Shown piece by piece: positions 23,022 through 34,714 of a stretch of 46,148 bases of DNA (the first letter of the stretch is position 1; each line of letters opens with the position of its first letter). The stretch covers positions 4,924-51,071 of the forward strand of contig NW_003546242.1 of the NCBI RefSeq assembly GCF_000090795.2. The letters are read 5' to 3'. Origin of the DNA: Amphimedon queenslandica (lineage: Eukaryota; Porifera; Demospongiae; Haplosclerida; Niphatidae). Position numbers and translations under genes: made by a program. The notes below the pieces were generated by a model. That model made no database searches. It was not told the origin of the DNA and saw only the letters and a program-made list of their open reading frames with translations.

Positions 23022-26000
23022 TTAGCGAGCTAGATCAATCTCTTCTGCAAGTTTTTGCTTTAATTCTTCTCTAATCTTTGGTGCAAAGTGCTCAGGAAAA
23101 AACAAGGAGTTGTAATTTAGACATTCCTTTAAATAATGCTTCCAACAGCGCTCTGGAAAATGCTCTTCAGCTCTAAGCAGAGAGAAAGGATCACCTACAG
23201 CAACAACAAAACATTTAGAACGACTAATTGCAGTGTTAAAAATGTGTGGATTTGTTAGACTCTTTGTAGGATTACTGCTTGTACCATCATTCTTCAGTGG
23301 TTCAAATGTACTGAGAATAACAGCTTGAAACTCATGACCTATTTGTAAGCACTTGGTAGTTAGCAATGTTGCATTATATATGTACCTTGAATTGAATATG
23401 TTGGCAAATATGTTATTCCACCACCGACACGTAGATCCTTCAGATATGATTCAATAATATTTAACTACAATTACATATAAAAATGACAATAATCTAGATC
23501 TATATGACTGTACTAAAAGTACCTGAGCTCTAAAAGGAGACATAATGCAGACTTCTCTTCGTTTAACATGTCTCCATTCATGCGGCCATTTGACAAAGTA
23601 ATGTTGCACTTGTTTCAAAACAGCTTCAGCAACTAGCCCCATAATATCTTTTAATAGCATGCCCTTGGTATGTGCTAAATCACACCAGTAAAATACGAGT
23701 GGGTAGCATATTGCTGGATGCTGCCTCTCTGAGCAAGCCTCTGGAGCACATGTAATTGGATATTTGTAAATTGTGTTAGATAAGAACATTACAATCTCAG
23801 GGCAACAACGATAATTTGCAGCTAAGTATTTAAGGTAATCGGAGCCACGTTCTCCAACTAACTGATTATATTTCTTTTCCAAACGCTCGAATAATGAAAC
23901 AGCAAGACCATGCTTCTTACTGTCATCCCCCAAAACAAGATCAGATGGTCCAACCTGCATATAAAAAATTACTTAAAATAAAATTCTAGATCTACATAAT
24001 ACCTGTTTGCTGTCTCCTGTTGCAATAATTTTAGTAGCAGCATTTCCTAGAGAGAGAGGAGCAATTGCTTCTGGTTCCCTGACTTGTGCAGCTTCATCGA
24101 GAAGAATATGTGTAAAATGAGCACCAAAAATCTTGGCAACGTGTAGTGATGTCATGTATGTAGTAACAATGACTATAACTTGATCTTTAATGTGATGACC
24201 AAGTGAGATTTCTCGTTTTAAGTCATAGACTGTACGATTAATGATGTTACGAGATGTGTGAAAAAAACGATCTTGCCTTGTAATGCGAATGACTTTAACT
24301 TTAGGCACACCATTAAATGCAGGATAAAGATATTTGGATACATATGTCTTAGCTGTATCAGAATGGTGAGCACAAATAAGTATCCGGGTTGGTGAGTGAG
24401 CAATCAATCCAGTCTGAATGAATTCATAAGCAGCACGAGCTATGATTCTTGTTTTTCCAGAACCAAATGGTCCAGAAACAATAACTGGAAAATTAGCAGG
24501 GCATTGGAGAATAGCTTCTAAAGCTTTTGATTGCTTATTTTCATCTAAAGACAAAAATGTGTGGTGGCATTGACAATGCGTTTTATAAGACACTGTAGGG
24601 GACAAACTTGATGCAGCATCAGAACTTGGAGTAATCTTTTTGATCATTGAATCAGGTATATCAATGACTGCTTGATGAAGGGAATCAAAGTAAGCATGCT
24701 TGACTTCAAACTCTACATACACTTGGTACCAGCCTGAGCCAAGATGACGACATGCATCTTGAATACATCGAAAATCATCTACATCCAAAGAAACGTAAAA
24801 GTGCTCACTGAGGTTACCATAATTGCTATGGAGAATTGTTCCCTTGCAGAGATCTTTTTTATTCTTGACAAAAATGATTCCTTCGCTAGCTTGTGTAGCA
24901 TACTGAACCTGATCATCATTCATTCCCAATATTCGACAAAGGTATTGAGACTTCTCCATTACTTTTTTAAAACACTGAATGCTATACTTTCCATTACATC
25001 TATACAAAGGGATAGGTTAAGTTTACATGATTATTAAAAATGCAATTCAGTTATAATGTTCCATGGTTTATTGTCAAACTATGATGATTTATCATTTGCT
25101 AATGTTAACTAAATTATAAAAAATGTACTAACTTTTTTGATAGAAATTCCATACGTTCAGACTCCTCAAAGCACAATAGATAATAAAATTTGTCTTTATA
25201 ATTACAGGCCGAAAGCTCTTGTGCAATTTTTTCTTCACAAAGAACTGTTGATACCCTTTCTGCAAAGTTGATCTTCCATTCCTCTCTTTCCTTTCGATTT
25301 AATTTGCACAGAACTCTCTCTTCACAAGGATTAGCAGGAAGACTTTCAGCTTCAGACCTGTACTGTAGAACTTGGTTTTTTTCTATATGCATGTATGGAT
25401 ACATGCAAATATCAGAATAAATTTGTACTAACTTTTTGAATTCTTCAGGTCAAAATTCCAAGCATTGCACTCAATTTTGGAATGAGCAAATATACAGGTC
25501 TTTTCTCCTTTGCATTGTCTAGGGTTACAGAGTTGAAAAGAGTGCTTATCAGCAACAATTGGACGAGGCCTAATAGGAACAAGCTCATTGGTGTGACTTA
25601 GAGCCACTGTTGATAATTGCAAAGGAGAGTGAACTTCAGGAAAATAACACTTGATTGATACCAAACTATTATCTTTAGAGTTTGTCAGACACACGCTGCA
25701 TACTTCAAGAACACCTACATGCATAAAATGGGATGATTTTAGATATGCATAACAAATAAAAAGTTTGCACCTTTAAGCTCATCTTGATCTTGCTTTGAAA
25801 GCACTAGTTATAAATAAATAATAAAAATATGAATGTATTTTCCTTACCATGAGAAGAGAAGTTTTTTGTAAAACCAAAATCATGATCTGCAGGAAGAAAA
25901 TATTAAAAATATTAGGCCTTGGATATACCTTTTGAAAGTAATGGCCATTCATCTGTCATTTCATCTTCTTTTACATTAGAAGCATACTTGTTTATACTTG

Positions 26001-28395
26001 TTTCATCAGTCCCATCTACACGTGTGAAATAATAAAATAATATCTAATGTAAATGGTGCATCCAAGTACCATCATCAGCATCATCCATTGTATCATTTCC
26101 TTGAATCTGAGCTGTTAAGAATAGTGATAGACACCATAACAAAATATTGTTTACACAAACCATTGTTTTGATGTGCTGATCCAACTGGAAGTAATTTTAA
26201 CCTTTCCACACCTACACCAAATAGAATATGCACATTAGAACAATCATCATAGTATATTAGAATATATATACCTTCATTGTTATAATGACAAAAATCAATG
26301 TTTTGAAGTTTGAATTCTTGATATTCAATACCCATTATACTTGTTTGATTGAATAAGCATAAATTTAGATGGCTTAATCTCAATCGAAGCTTATTATCGT
26401 GATCTATCACTAAAAATTCTATTTGACTTTTGAACTTGTTGATTCGTCGTAAGAGAAGGGCAAAATGCTCAAGTTGAAGAATATGAGCTAGATCATCACG
26501 AAGTGCAAAAATATTTTCAACAATAAAGCTGCTAAAAGCGTCTGGATTTGCAGTAACTAGTAAAATATCTGAAGAAAACCCTGTTACTCTGGGAAAATGA
26601 TGAAGAAGTATTGGCACCTCTGACAACGAGAGCTTACACAACTTTTCCAAGTAGTGTACCAGTGTAACCTTTGCATCATCACTCCCAAACCTATCAATGA
26701 GCTTCTCTAGAAGAGACAAATTAAAGAAAGACCAATAATCTTTCAGAAAAAATATAAGGCTTTTGAGGTCATCAATCTTGTTGATAGTGCTAGTGTTAAA
26801 CAATGGATAAGAGCGAGCTGCGTGATCAAGGTTTTGCTGTGGTACTAGCTCACAAATAAACTCTTTTAGCTTATCAAAGGCTCCTTCTGTGAATTCTATA
26901 GACTTTAGTAGCTTAACTACAAGTGATCCAAACATCCTATCAACTACAGTCATATCTGAATCAGAGGAAGGAAGAGCAATGGACATGTCCTAAAATTACA
27001 AATAAATTTCATTTTGAATCAATTTGAAGCTTACTTGTACTTGAAAAGATTCATTTCCAAATTTTATTTCTTGAATCCTCAATCCAGAAGCAAATCGATC
27101 TATATTTTGCAGAACGAACATCAGTCTATTAGTATTGAGAGACTCTTTGAAGTGGACATACGTGGAACTGAAGATCAATTCAAATGAGCTGTCATAATAA
27201 GAACAGAACTCGAGAGAATCAGTACTTAGACCAAGTGCAGACGCTATTTGATTTTTAAGGGAAATAATGGCACTTGCTGATAGCATCCCAGTCGATGAAT
27301 CGAAGCTCATCTTGAGAGATAGCTGATTACAACTACCTGATACATTGGAAAATTTATTTGGAATTTTGAAAATTGATCGAACCAGGAACGAATCCAAGCT
27401 TTCAATGTAATCATCGTACTGCTTCATGGCCACTTTAAATTCTTGCACAAATGATTTGAGCAAACTGTGATTAAACCATGTGATATTATTCACTAATATC
27501 AGCATAACTTCTCTCTTGGTCACGGCCTTTTGAATCTGAGTCTGAAATTCTGTGTACTGTGGCTGGCATAAGTAAGAAAACCTCTGCCGTGATAAAATAT
27601 AAAAAATTAAAATGTTGGCACTAATATCTTGCCGATACTCCAGGCAGGTTACAATTTCTCCCAAGAGGCCAGAAAACTTCATAACAATCTGCATTGATTC
27701 TTTTGTCAGTCGTGCTACTAGTGCAAACATACGTGTGGCTACATTAAGTAAAGGGAATTTTTGCTGTGCAACTGGATTGGGACAGCCATTTCGAATAATG
27801 TAGCCCAACGTACACTTTCCACATCCACAAATGTAATGAATATCTTCTTCTTGCAGGCCATGAAGATCAATTTCTTCATCAACTTTTTGTTTTGCAGCCA
27901 AGTCCATAACTATAGGAAACCCAAATAAAAATAATTAATATATTACATATAGCCCAATGGAACTAACTTTCTTTTAGGCAATCCAGTACTTGGTTAATGA
28001 CATCAACTCTGTTGCTGTCATTGAGAGCCTCAATAAGGTTATGATAGGTAGCCTCATCTCCACTCTTCTCCTTCCATTTGGCCAAAGCCTTCAGACTTTT
28101 CTCCTCTTCACTAATGCTGTAAACTTTGATGCCCTTAATGTCAGATCTTGATAAATTCAGGTACAACCCAACCACTTCCCAGTTACTATGCAAACTGCTA
28201 CTCAGTTTTTGGAGTACATCCTCTGGGCATTGCTCCTTTAAATCCTCAATAGTAAGTCCTCTGGCATCAATTTCTTCTTTGAAAGCATCCACTATATATA
28301 AAACACATGATAAAATATACAAAGAAGAGTGATCCGTGAGGTGGAACAGTAGTTTATAGCACAGACTTACTAAAACAAGCAACAGCTTCAGCCAT
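23022..28395 (-). CDS. Death domain protein with CCCH finger and UPF1/HELZ2-type SF1 helicase
   Basis: 15 in-phase exons (28395-28371, 28291-27968, 27909-27035, 26989-26272, five small exons to 25771, 25714-25433, 25382-25133, 24999-24003, 23954-23523, 23464-23386, 23338-23022) give 1516 residues. Residues 9-115 are a Death domain (LGLYLNLSRSDIKGI-type core, ALAKWKEKSG). Residues 116-408 and 409-647 are two copies of a helical plus alpha/beta module; the first opens with a CGCGKC motif. A low-complexity linker follows, then a CCCH finger (CNPRQCKGEKTCIFAH). The helicase core has motif I GPFGSGKT (near 1085), motif II LLDEAAQ, motif III GDSKQ, motif IV NYRCCPE, motif V GHEFQAVILSTF and motif VI NTAISRSK. 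These are the motifs of the UPF1-like SF1B family, and the CCCH finger before the core recalls HELZ/HELZ2. All ATPase motifs look intact. A role as a cytoplasmic RNA-binding immune effector is inference. Confidence 0.85.
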
Positions 28396-28986
28396 CTTCA
28401 ATTTTCTTGTAACAGTAAAAGTCCAAAACACTGACTCAGCTCTCACCCATGTAAGGCATACAGTTCCTGTTGTGATCTCATATACTATTAATATAATTAT
28501 ACATGTAGACATTACTTTAATAGTTTACTATAAAGACTACACCATAGATACAAGAAGGGCATAATCCTGTGAATTAGGCCTTTCCTGTGACTACACTTCA
28601 TAACATTCACTCTATCGTATGTGTTGTGTACTAACGCGTGAACAGACCACAATAGTGACCGATAACAATTCTCAGTTTAAAAAGAATTATATTTGTAGCA
28701 ATAAAAACAGAACACAACCAGAACTAAAATAGCACATGTAAGGATAGACAACGGATACACACACAAAAGAATAAAGAATATAAGAGCTGGCTGTGCAGGC
28801 TCAGGTAATAACTACAATAGTTACTAAACAAAACAATATAATTACTTATACAAATTAATAAAATATAACAGTATGATGATGCACACACACTGCTCACATT
28901 ACATGTACACACACACACATACACAGACAATGACAATTATTTGAGAAATAAAGATACATGTATTGTATAATAAATGTAGGCAGCAG

Positions 28987-29080
28987 ACCAGGCTCCTAGT
29001 CTCGCTAGCCAGACCATTCCCCAGCCTACAGTCAACTATAGGCTGGGGAATGATCTGGCTAGCGAGACTACCAGGCTCCT
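28987..29080. mobile_element. 72-bp hairpin element flanked by 11-bp direct repeats
   Basis: 28998-29032 and 29035-29069 are inverted repeats matching at 33 of 35 positions (ends agtctcgctagccaga), with a 2-nt loop. The hairpin is flanked by the exact direct repeat accaggctcct at 28987-28997 and 29070-29080. The two mismatches are C/T changes, so one transcribed strand could still pair through G-U. The layout suggests a tiny hairpin transposon with a target duplication. Confidence 0.85.
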
Positions 29081-29157
29081 AAACACACACACACACACAC
29101 ACATTACGAGACATAATAGCATTGAAATCATCTATATACACATATACTGAGCACATA

Positions 29158-29363
29158 CATAGCGGATAATTTTTGAGGGGATTAAATTTGACAAATTTGG
29201 CATTTTGATAGCCATTCGCCAAAATAAAACCCCGCCATTTTGAGCTATTATATGCATGCTTAATGGCACATGGCCACAAATTCGCCAAAATTAAAATCCA
29301 CCAATTACCAAAATTTAGCAATTTGCCAAAATTTATCCCCTCCGAATTTACCCGCTATACGGT
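29158..29363. mobile_element. foldback MITE with TAGCGGRTAA ends and GCATGC core
   Basis: Left catagcggataatttttgag and right aatttacccgctatacggta form inverted ends. The centre carries gccattttgagctattatat, then gcatgcttaatggcacatgg, shared with 19009-19202 and 35043-35257. Confidence 0.7.
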
Positions 29364-29616
29364 ACATGTACATGTACTACTGTACATGTATAATCCAGTA
29401 GTATACACACACACTCACATATGTATATTTAAATAAACAAAAACTGAGTTTAAATAAACAATAATTTAAAAGAATATTCTAAAAAGAAAGCAGATGAAAA
29501 TAAATATAAATGTGATTTTACCTATTATAATGTACACACACACCTATCCTGTACAGTACACATAAAGCTGCACACGAATGTGGAGCATTTATGTACATAT
29601 AGGCATTGCTGTAAAC

Positions 29617-31271
29617 TTAACTTAATGTATTTTCGTAAGGTGGTGGAACTGGTTCATTCAATGTATCTCCATTACAACCAGCTGCAGTATCTTTAACACT
29701 ACGTAATGGCATCAGAACCATTACCTTTCTCTATTAACATATACATTCATACATTAATATTTACTTTTGAGCTGTGACTAGGGGAAGCAGCTTATTATAT
29801 TAATTTTTCTCAACAACTTCTTAAAATGAAATGTCGGCAAATTTTGACTTAATTAGGCCACTGCCACCATTACATACATAGGCTACTATTGGACTTTTTG
29901 GAAAGAAGCATGTACAGGAAAATTTTTTTAATTGGCCCATTTAAAAAAACCGGCCATATAACTCAGCTCAAATTCTCTACATAGCATAAGGACATCAATG
30001 TACATCAAAACATAAAATAAAAATTTGCAGTAATTTAGAGCCATTTTTAGAGAAAAAACAATGGATTAGACAGTACATGACTATTTCCATAACTTACTAA
30101 AGTTTGCAAACGTGCCCTAAAATGAACAAGAGATAAGAGGATAATCCTACTAGTTTAATGAACTTGTCAAGTACAAATAGAAAAGAGAGTCTTGTTGATG
30201 AAATGAGTGTAGCTCTGATACATTAGTATACAAGAACAACCACTAGAGTGAAGTAATTGAGACAAGTACCTGCTCTTTGTGCTAAAAATACTGAAAGAGA
30301 GAGAGAAATATGTAAATGATATCAGTGTGCATGTATATAATAAATAATGGTCTATTGGAAAACTTCTACTAAACTTGCAAAAATTTGATTACACATATCA
30401 CTACATGTCAAATGCTCAATAATGCATTGCACTGTCTTAATACATAAAAATTAAATCAAGCACAATTTAGCACAAATTTGTCACACAATATTCTCCTAAT
30501 TATTATTATTATTACTTGATTCTCCATATCTGATTGCTGCCTCCACAAACAGTTTTACAGAAAACATGGACAAGAAGATAAAATACGGCCAATCTTTTTG
30601 ATGTGATTCCATGACAACCAGGAAGGCCGAAATCTATTCAAAAATTTCTTATGTTGGTACTAAAAGTGTCAATGTAGATCTACCATTAATAAATTTATTT
30701 GTTTATTTATTTACCTGGTTGTTAAATTTGTTTAAAATGTCCTGTTTATCAAAATAATCTTCAATTCTTTGTGCCATTTTCATCAGCATCAATAAAATCA
30801 AACAATGCACTGAAAAATAGAGCAGAGCTGCAGTATAGGAGCCCCAGAAAGAAGGAAAGAGTATAAACTGCCATGTTTTTGTCATTGGATAGGAGTCTAG
30901 TTTAGGTAGCTATGATAATTAATTCAATTAAACTAGTTCTAAAAAATTCAGAATTTGAGTCTTGTTATGGGCCCTAAAAATTTGAGCCTCAGTGACTGAC
31001 AAAATTCAATTCAAAATTTAATTAAAAATACAAAACAATTAAATGTTAGTAGAAATAAAATAACTGAATATTTTTTTATATTCAAAGTTATGTGTAATGT
31101 ATGCTCATTTTCTTCACACAAAGTTAAAGTAACAGCTCCAAGAGCACATATGCCAAGTAAAATTTGGCCAACAAGCATGGCTTTTATCAAAATAATTATC
31201 ATTAATCCATACTTATATCTGAAAATTTTGGTAACTTCATTTGTGCTAAATGAGAAATTCAGATCAAGCAT
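29617..31271 (-). CDS. small multi-pass membrane protein with PPPY tail (model incomplete)
   Basis: Several minus-strand segments look like exons of one gene. 31271-31100 has a hydrophobic stretch (LMIIILIKAMLVGQILLGIC). 30912-30718 has LFPSFWGSYTAALLYFSVHC, a Leu-rich helix, and the loop RIEDYFDKQDILNKF. 30626-30513 has PYFIFLSMFSVKLFVEAAI. Two tiny exons lie near 30290-30265 and 30120-30102. The final exon 29730-29617 ends VPPPYENTLS and stop. Four hydrophobic helices and a C-terminal PPxY motif (a WW-domain ligand of NEDD4-type ligases) recall LAPTM4-type lysosomal proteins, but identity is too low to name it. I could not reconcile the phases of the two smallest exons or find a secure start, so the coordinates are those of the recognisable parts. 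PPxY would link it to ubiquitin-dependent sorting if real. Confidence 0.45.
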
Positions 31272-31754
31272 ACAAGTACATCCTACATGTAAAAATTAAA
31301 TTCCATTCACTTTAATGTATAACAGAAATACTGCTGGCAACAAATACCACTGAAACAAAATTTCACTGTAATATCAAAACAAAATAAACTGCTTAAAGTT
31401 ATGCTAAATGCATTCTAGATGCACCAATTGTTAAGATTTAATTAATCGATTTTGAAAACTAAGCAACACTAATAATGATGAGGAGAATAATAATAATAAT
31501 AATGGAAGAACATAAGGTGATGGGAGAGAGAGATGTGTGTGCTTATATATACTAGCAAAAATGTCCAGAATGTTCTAGAAGAAGAATACAGACACAAGAT
31601 CAAGAGACTAAGAGAATAATCTAGAAAGTTCCTGTTTACACAAAAATGAATATGTAATAAATAATACACATGTACATACAATAATAACAGGTAGATCTAA
31701 TCTGTCAAAAGTGGCTAAATAATATCCTCAACACCAATGACATTAAAAGAAAAG
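31272..31754. other. spacer downstream of the TRIM-NHL gene
   Basis: AT-rich gap between the TRIM-NHL stop codon (31755, minus strand) and the upstream side of the small membrane protein gene. It has an aataataat run near 31483-31504. It may contain the missing first exon of the membrane protein; I could not identify one. Confidence 0.4.
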
Positions 31755-34013
31755 TTAATAAACAACAATTCGGTTATTGCCATTATCACAAACATATAAA
31801 AATCCATTTTTATCAAATGTTAATCCAATAGGATCTCTAAACTGATCAATGTCACTGCCTCCTTTTCCAAACCTACAAATAAAAACCCCCTCTCTAGTAA
31901 ATACTGACAGACAATTGTTGCTCCATTCACTAACATACACTAGACCAGTAGCTGCAGTGTCTATTGCTATGCCATTTGGCTTATTAAGCTGCCCAGGACC
32001 AGATCCTTTAGAACCAAAATGACCCACAAACTTTCCATCAGGAGAGAACTTCTGAATGCGATGATTATTAGCATCAGTTACATACACTAATCCTTGACTG
32101 TCAACAGCAATACCACGTGGAGCCTTGAACTGTCCATTAGCTGACCCTTTCTTACCAAATGAATGAGAGAACGTTAGATCAGGATTCAAGACTTGTATAC
32201 GATGATTATACCAATCAGCTATATAAACCTGTCCTGATACAGGAGAAATGGCTACACCATCAGGATCACTGAATTGTAGTGGTCCACTGCCCTCCTCACC
32301 AACTGATGCTATACAGTATCCATCCATGCTTATTTTTTGGATACTGTTACTGTCTGACACGAGAATGAATTTGTCTGGAGTAATAGCTAGACCTCTAGGA
32401 GCGGAAAACTTAACGTCACCTTTTCCCCCTTCTCCTCCTAATGATTTCACTTTTTTTCCTTGCCTATCCAATATTGTGACACAGTCACTATAATACTCAG
32501 TTATTATAACATGATTATCATCACTTATAGCAATTCCATAGGGACGGTTAAGCTTCAGTATAGTACGTACTGGAGTATTGCTATCAAGGTAAGGATTGAA
32601 AGGGATGACTAATGAAATATCCTCAAGTGATATATCACATATTTGTACTTTCACTATATGAGTGCCATTAGTGGAAGGGCTACACTGTATCCTATACACT
32701 CCAGGATCAGTGTTGGTGGTAGTGACTGTAGTGTGAATTGGTTGATCATCCTTACCAATTGGTACTAAACTACACTGGAGAGACGAAAGGGGAACAGACA
32801 AAAGAGATGAATCTGGTGCCTCCATTGACAGTGAAAATGAAACTGCTTTGCCAGTAGGTGTAATATAATCAATTTTTTTCACTCTACACTGGTGTAATGC
32901 AGGAGTGCCTGAAATAATATTTCCAATGTGATATAGCGATTTGATATCTTCACTTAATATAAAGTCAGCTTTTTCCTGTGGATGCAGCTTTTCCACATTA
33001 ATCTGTGCAACTTCATTCATGCGCTCTATCATCTGTTTCTTAGACCTTAGAACTTGTTGAGGACTGCCTGTCTTCACACTCTGTTCCACATAATCGTTAA
33101 CATCCTCCAGCAGACTCAAACTCAATTTTGCTGACTTCATCTGTTCTGAAAGCCTTGTGAGCTTATCATTAGTTATCCTCTTTGCTTGCTCAGTCAGTTT
33201 TTGCTCTGACTGATAGAGAACATTTATCATATCCTCAACCATTACATGTATATCTTCTAAGACTTCTTTTCCCCTCTCTCTGATCTCGTTCTCTCTCTCT
33301 GCTAAAGCAGAAACGACCTTTTTGAGTGCTTCAACTTTTTCTTTTAATGGATTAAGAGAGCCTTTCAATTCTTGACAGTGTTTAGTAAAACTTGCAGAGA
33401 CTAAGTCATAGTCGTGGTTTTTATGAGTACGCACAGTACAGTCATGACATATAACACTATCACATGTTTCACAGTAAATCTTTAAAAGCTCATCATGACC
33501 TGGTATCGGACAATACTCCTGTTTAGCTGGAGCTAGCAATTGAGAAGTAGAAAAAATAGAGGCTGTCACCTCATTTAGATTTGTTAGCTGATGGTTAGAA
33601 AAGTCAACCCATCTCTCGTGCATATTGATACATTCAGCACACATGAACTTTCTGCAGTCTTTACAGTATCCAGTGGTATTAGCTTCAGTACAGTTGTCAC
33701 AAGGGACCTGTTGAGGATCAGCTACTTTTTTCATTAGATTGTAGATCTCTTTGAGGTTGTTGAGAGTGAATGTGACAGGAAATGCTCCCATTCCTTCTTC
33801 TGGTAACTCTGTACAATGACGACAAGTGGGACAAGAAAGGTAATAGGTCTCATTCTTCCTATCCAGAGGTAATTGTTCCAGACAGTACTGACAAAATGAA
33901 TGTAGGCAAGGTAATGTCTTGGGGTTGGTATAGTGGTCAAGACACACAGGACAAGTAAGTTGTTCCTCCAGTTCAAGGAGACCAGAAGAAGATGAAAATG
34001 GCTCGGTTGCCAT
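31755..34013 (-). CDS. TRIM-NHL E3 ubiquitin ligase
   Basis: An intronless frame of 752 residues from the Met at 34013 (MATEPFSSSSG). An upstream Met at 34046 would add 11 hydrophobic residues and is less likely. Residues 21-64 are a RING finger (CPVC ... LPCLHSFCQYCL ... CPTC). Two B-boxes follow: near 104-145 (CDNC, YCKDCRKFMCAECINMH) and near 165-205 (YCETCDSVICHDCTVRTH, NHDY). Residues 210-345 are coiled coil, 385-475 look like a filamin/Ig-type domain, and about 480-752 hold six NHL repeats, each with a GIA[IV] strand and a Y[VI].D..N[HN]RI-type strand. This is the TRIM2/TRIM3/TRIM71 layout. The family transfers ubiquitin and often binds RNA or cytoskeletal partners through NHL. All RING zinc ligands appear present. 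The exact orthologue is unclear, since sponge TRIM-NHL genes are expanded. Confidence 0.92.
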   Translation of the reverse strand: MATEPFSSSSGLLELEEQLTCPVCLDHYTNPKTLPCLHSFCQYCLEQLPLDRKNETYYLSCPTCRHCTELPEEGMGAFPVTFTLNNLKEIYNLMKKVADPQQVPCDNCTEANTTGYCKDCRKFMCAECINMHERWVDFSNHQLTNLNEVTASIFSTSQLLAPAKQEYCPIPGHDELLKIYCETCDSVICHDCTVRTHKNHDYDLVSASFTKHCQELKGSLNPLKEKVEALKKVVSALAERENEIRERGKEVLEDIHVMVEDMINVLYQSEQKLTEQAKRITNDKLTRLSEQMKSAKLSLSLLEDVNDYVEQSVKTGSPQQVLRSKKQMIERMNEVAQINVEKLHPQEKADFILSEDIKSLYHIGNIISGTPALHQCRVKKIDYITPTGKAVSFSLSMEAPDSSLLSVPLSSLQCSLVPIGKDDQPIHTTVTTTNTDPGVYRIQCSPSTNGTHIVKVQICDISLEDISLVIPFNPYLDSNTPVRTILKLNRPYGIAISDDNHVIITEYYSDCVTILDRQGKKVKSLGGEGGKGDVKFSAPRGLAITPDKFILVSDSNSIQKISMDGYCIASVGEEGSGPLQFSDPDGVAISPVSGQVYIADWYNHRIQVLNPDLTFSHSFGKKGSANGQFKAPRGIAVDSQGLVYVTDANNHRIQKFSPDGKFVGHFGSKGSGPGQLNKPNGIAIDTAATGLVYVSEWSNNCLSVFTREGVFICRFGKGGSDIDQFRDPIGLTFDKNGFLYVCDNGNNRIVVY

Positions 34014-34714
34014 AAAAAAATTGTGAAAACAAAGCAAGAGAAACAAACGTTGAAGGTTTTTATTGAAGATAGAGCTAGTGATAAGAAGTAGGACAAAACA
34101 AAAGTAGAGGAAGGCGGTGAAAGGGAGTCGATCCTATTGACAGATACAAAGCAGCAAAATAAAAAGGAGAGTCATGAAGGTAAAAAAATACACCCTATAA
34201 AAGTGGGTTTCACCTTAAATATATTCAAAGGTCTTGTGACTAAAGGAAGTTGTGATAGTAGATTATAATTAGAAATCTCAATTTCAATAAATACTATGAC
34301 TTTCACAAATTATAGACCTCTTAGTAAATTTAAACCTCCACAAATTTTATCTGATACTTCAATATTCCTAAATGGTGGCAAAATAATGCCTTCATTCTGG
34401 CACAGAAATTTATATCTATGTTAAAATTTTCACATATAGCGTAAATCAAAGCTACTACTTCTATGCAATTTACATTACATGATAACAAATAAGATAAAAA
34501 ATATAAACAAAATATTGAAAGAATTACAAACATGGAGTCTAGATACACATTTGTGATTATTTTCATGACGTTAGTCATTATTTTTCATTACAATTACTCA
34601 TTATAAATTTTTCAAGATAGAAATTTAACAATAAAATAAAATTAAAATAGGTGCCATCAAAGTGCCATTTTGGCTTATTTTTTTAATAATCATGAAAATT
34701 AAAACTCCACAATA

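Larger units (their letters stand above)
28396..29616. other. spacer upstream of the Death-helicase gene
   Basis: About 1.2 kb of AT-rich sequence. It contains (CA)n runs (28883-28893, 28907-28919 and 29083-29102), a hairpin with 11-bp flanking repeats (28987-29080) and a MITE (29158-29363). No gene is supported. Confidence 0.6.

Noticed and set aside
22754..23024. One continuous gene running from the helicase into the Death/USP47-like gene
   Set aside because: The helicase frame ends in a clear stop at 23024-23022 after a natural C-terminus, and the next exon starts with its own Met and Death domain.
28870..29102. CA repeats and regularly spaced short repeats as a CRISPR-like array
   Set aside because: Plain dinucleotide microsatellites in a spliced eukaryotic genome; no repeat-spacer structure.
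33734..34096. 120-codon minus-strand frame at the start of the TRIM gene
   Set aside because: It overlaps the RING coding sequence in another frame; the RING and B-box frame is unmistakable.
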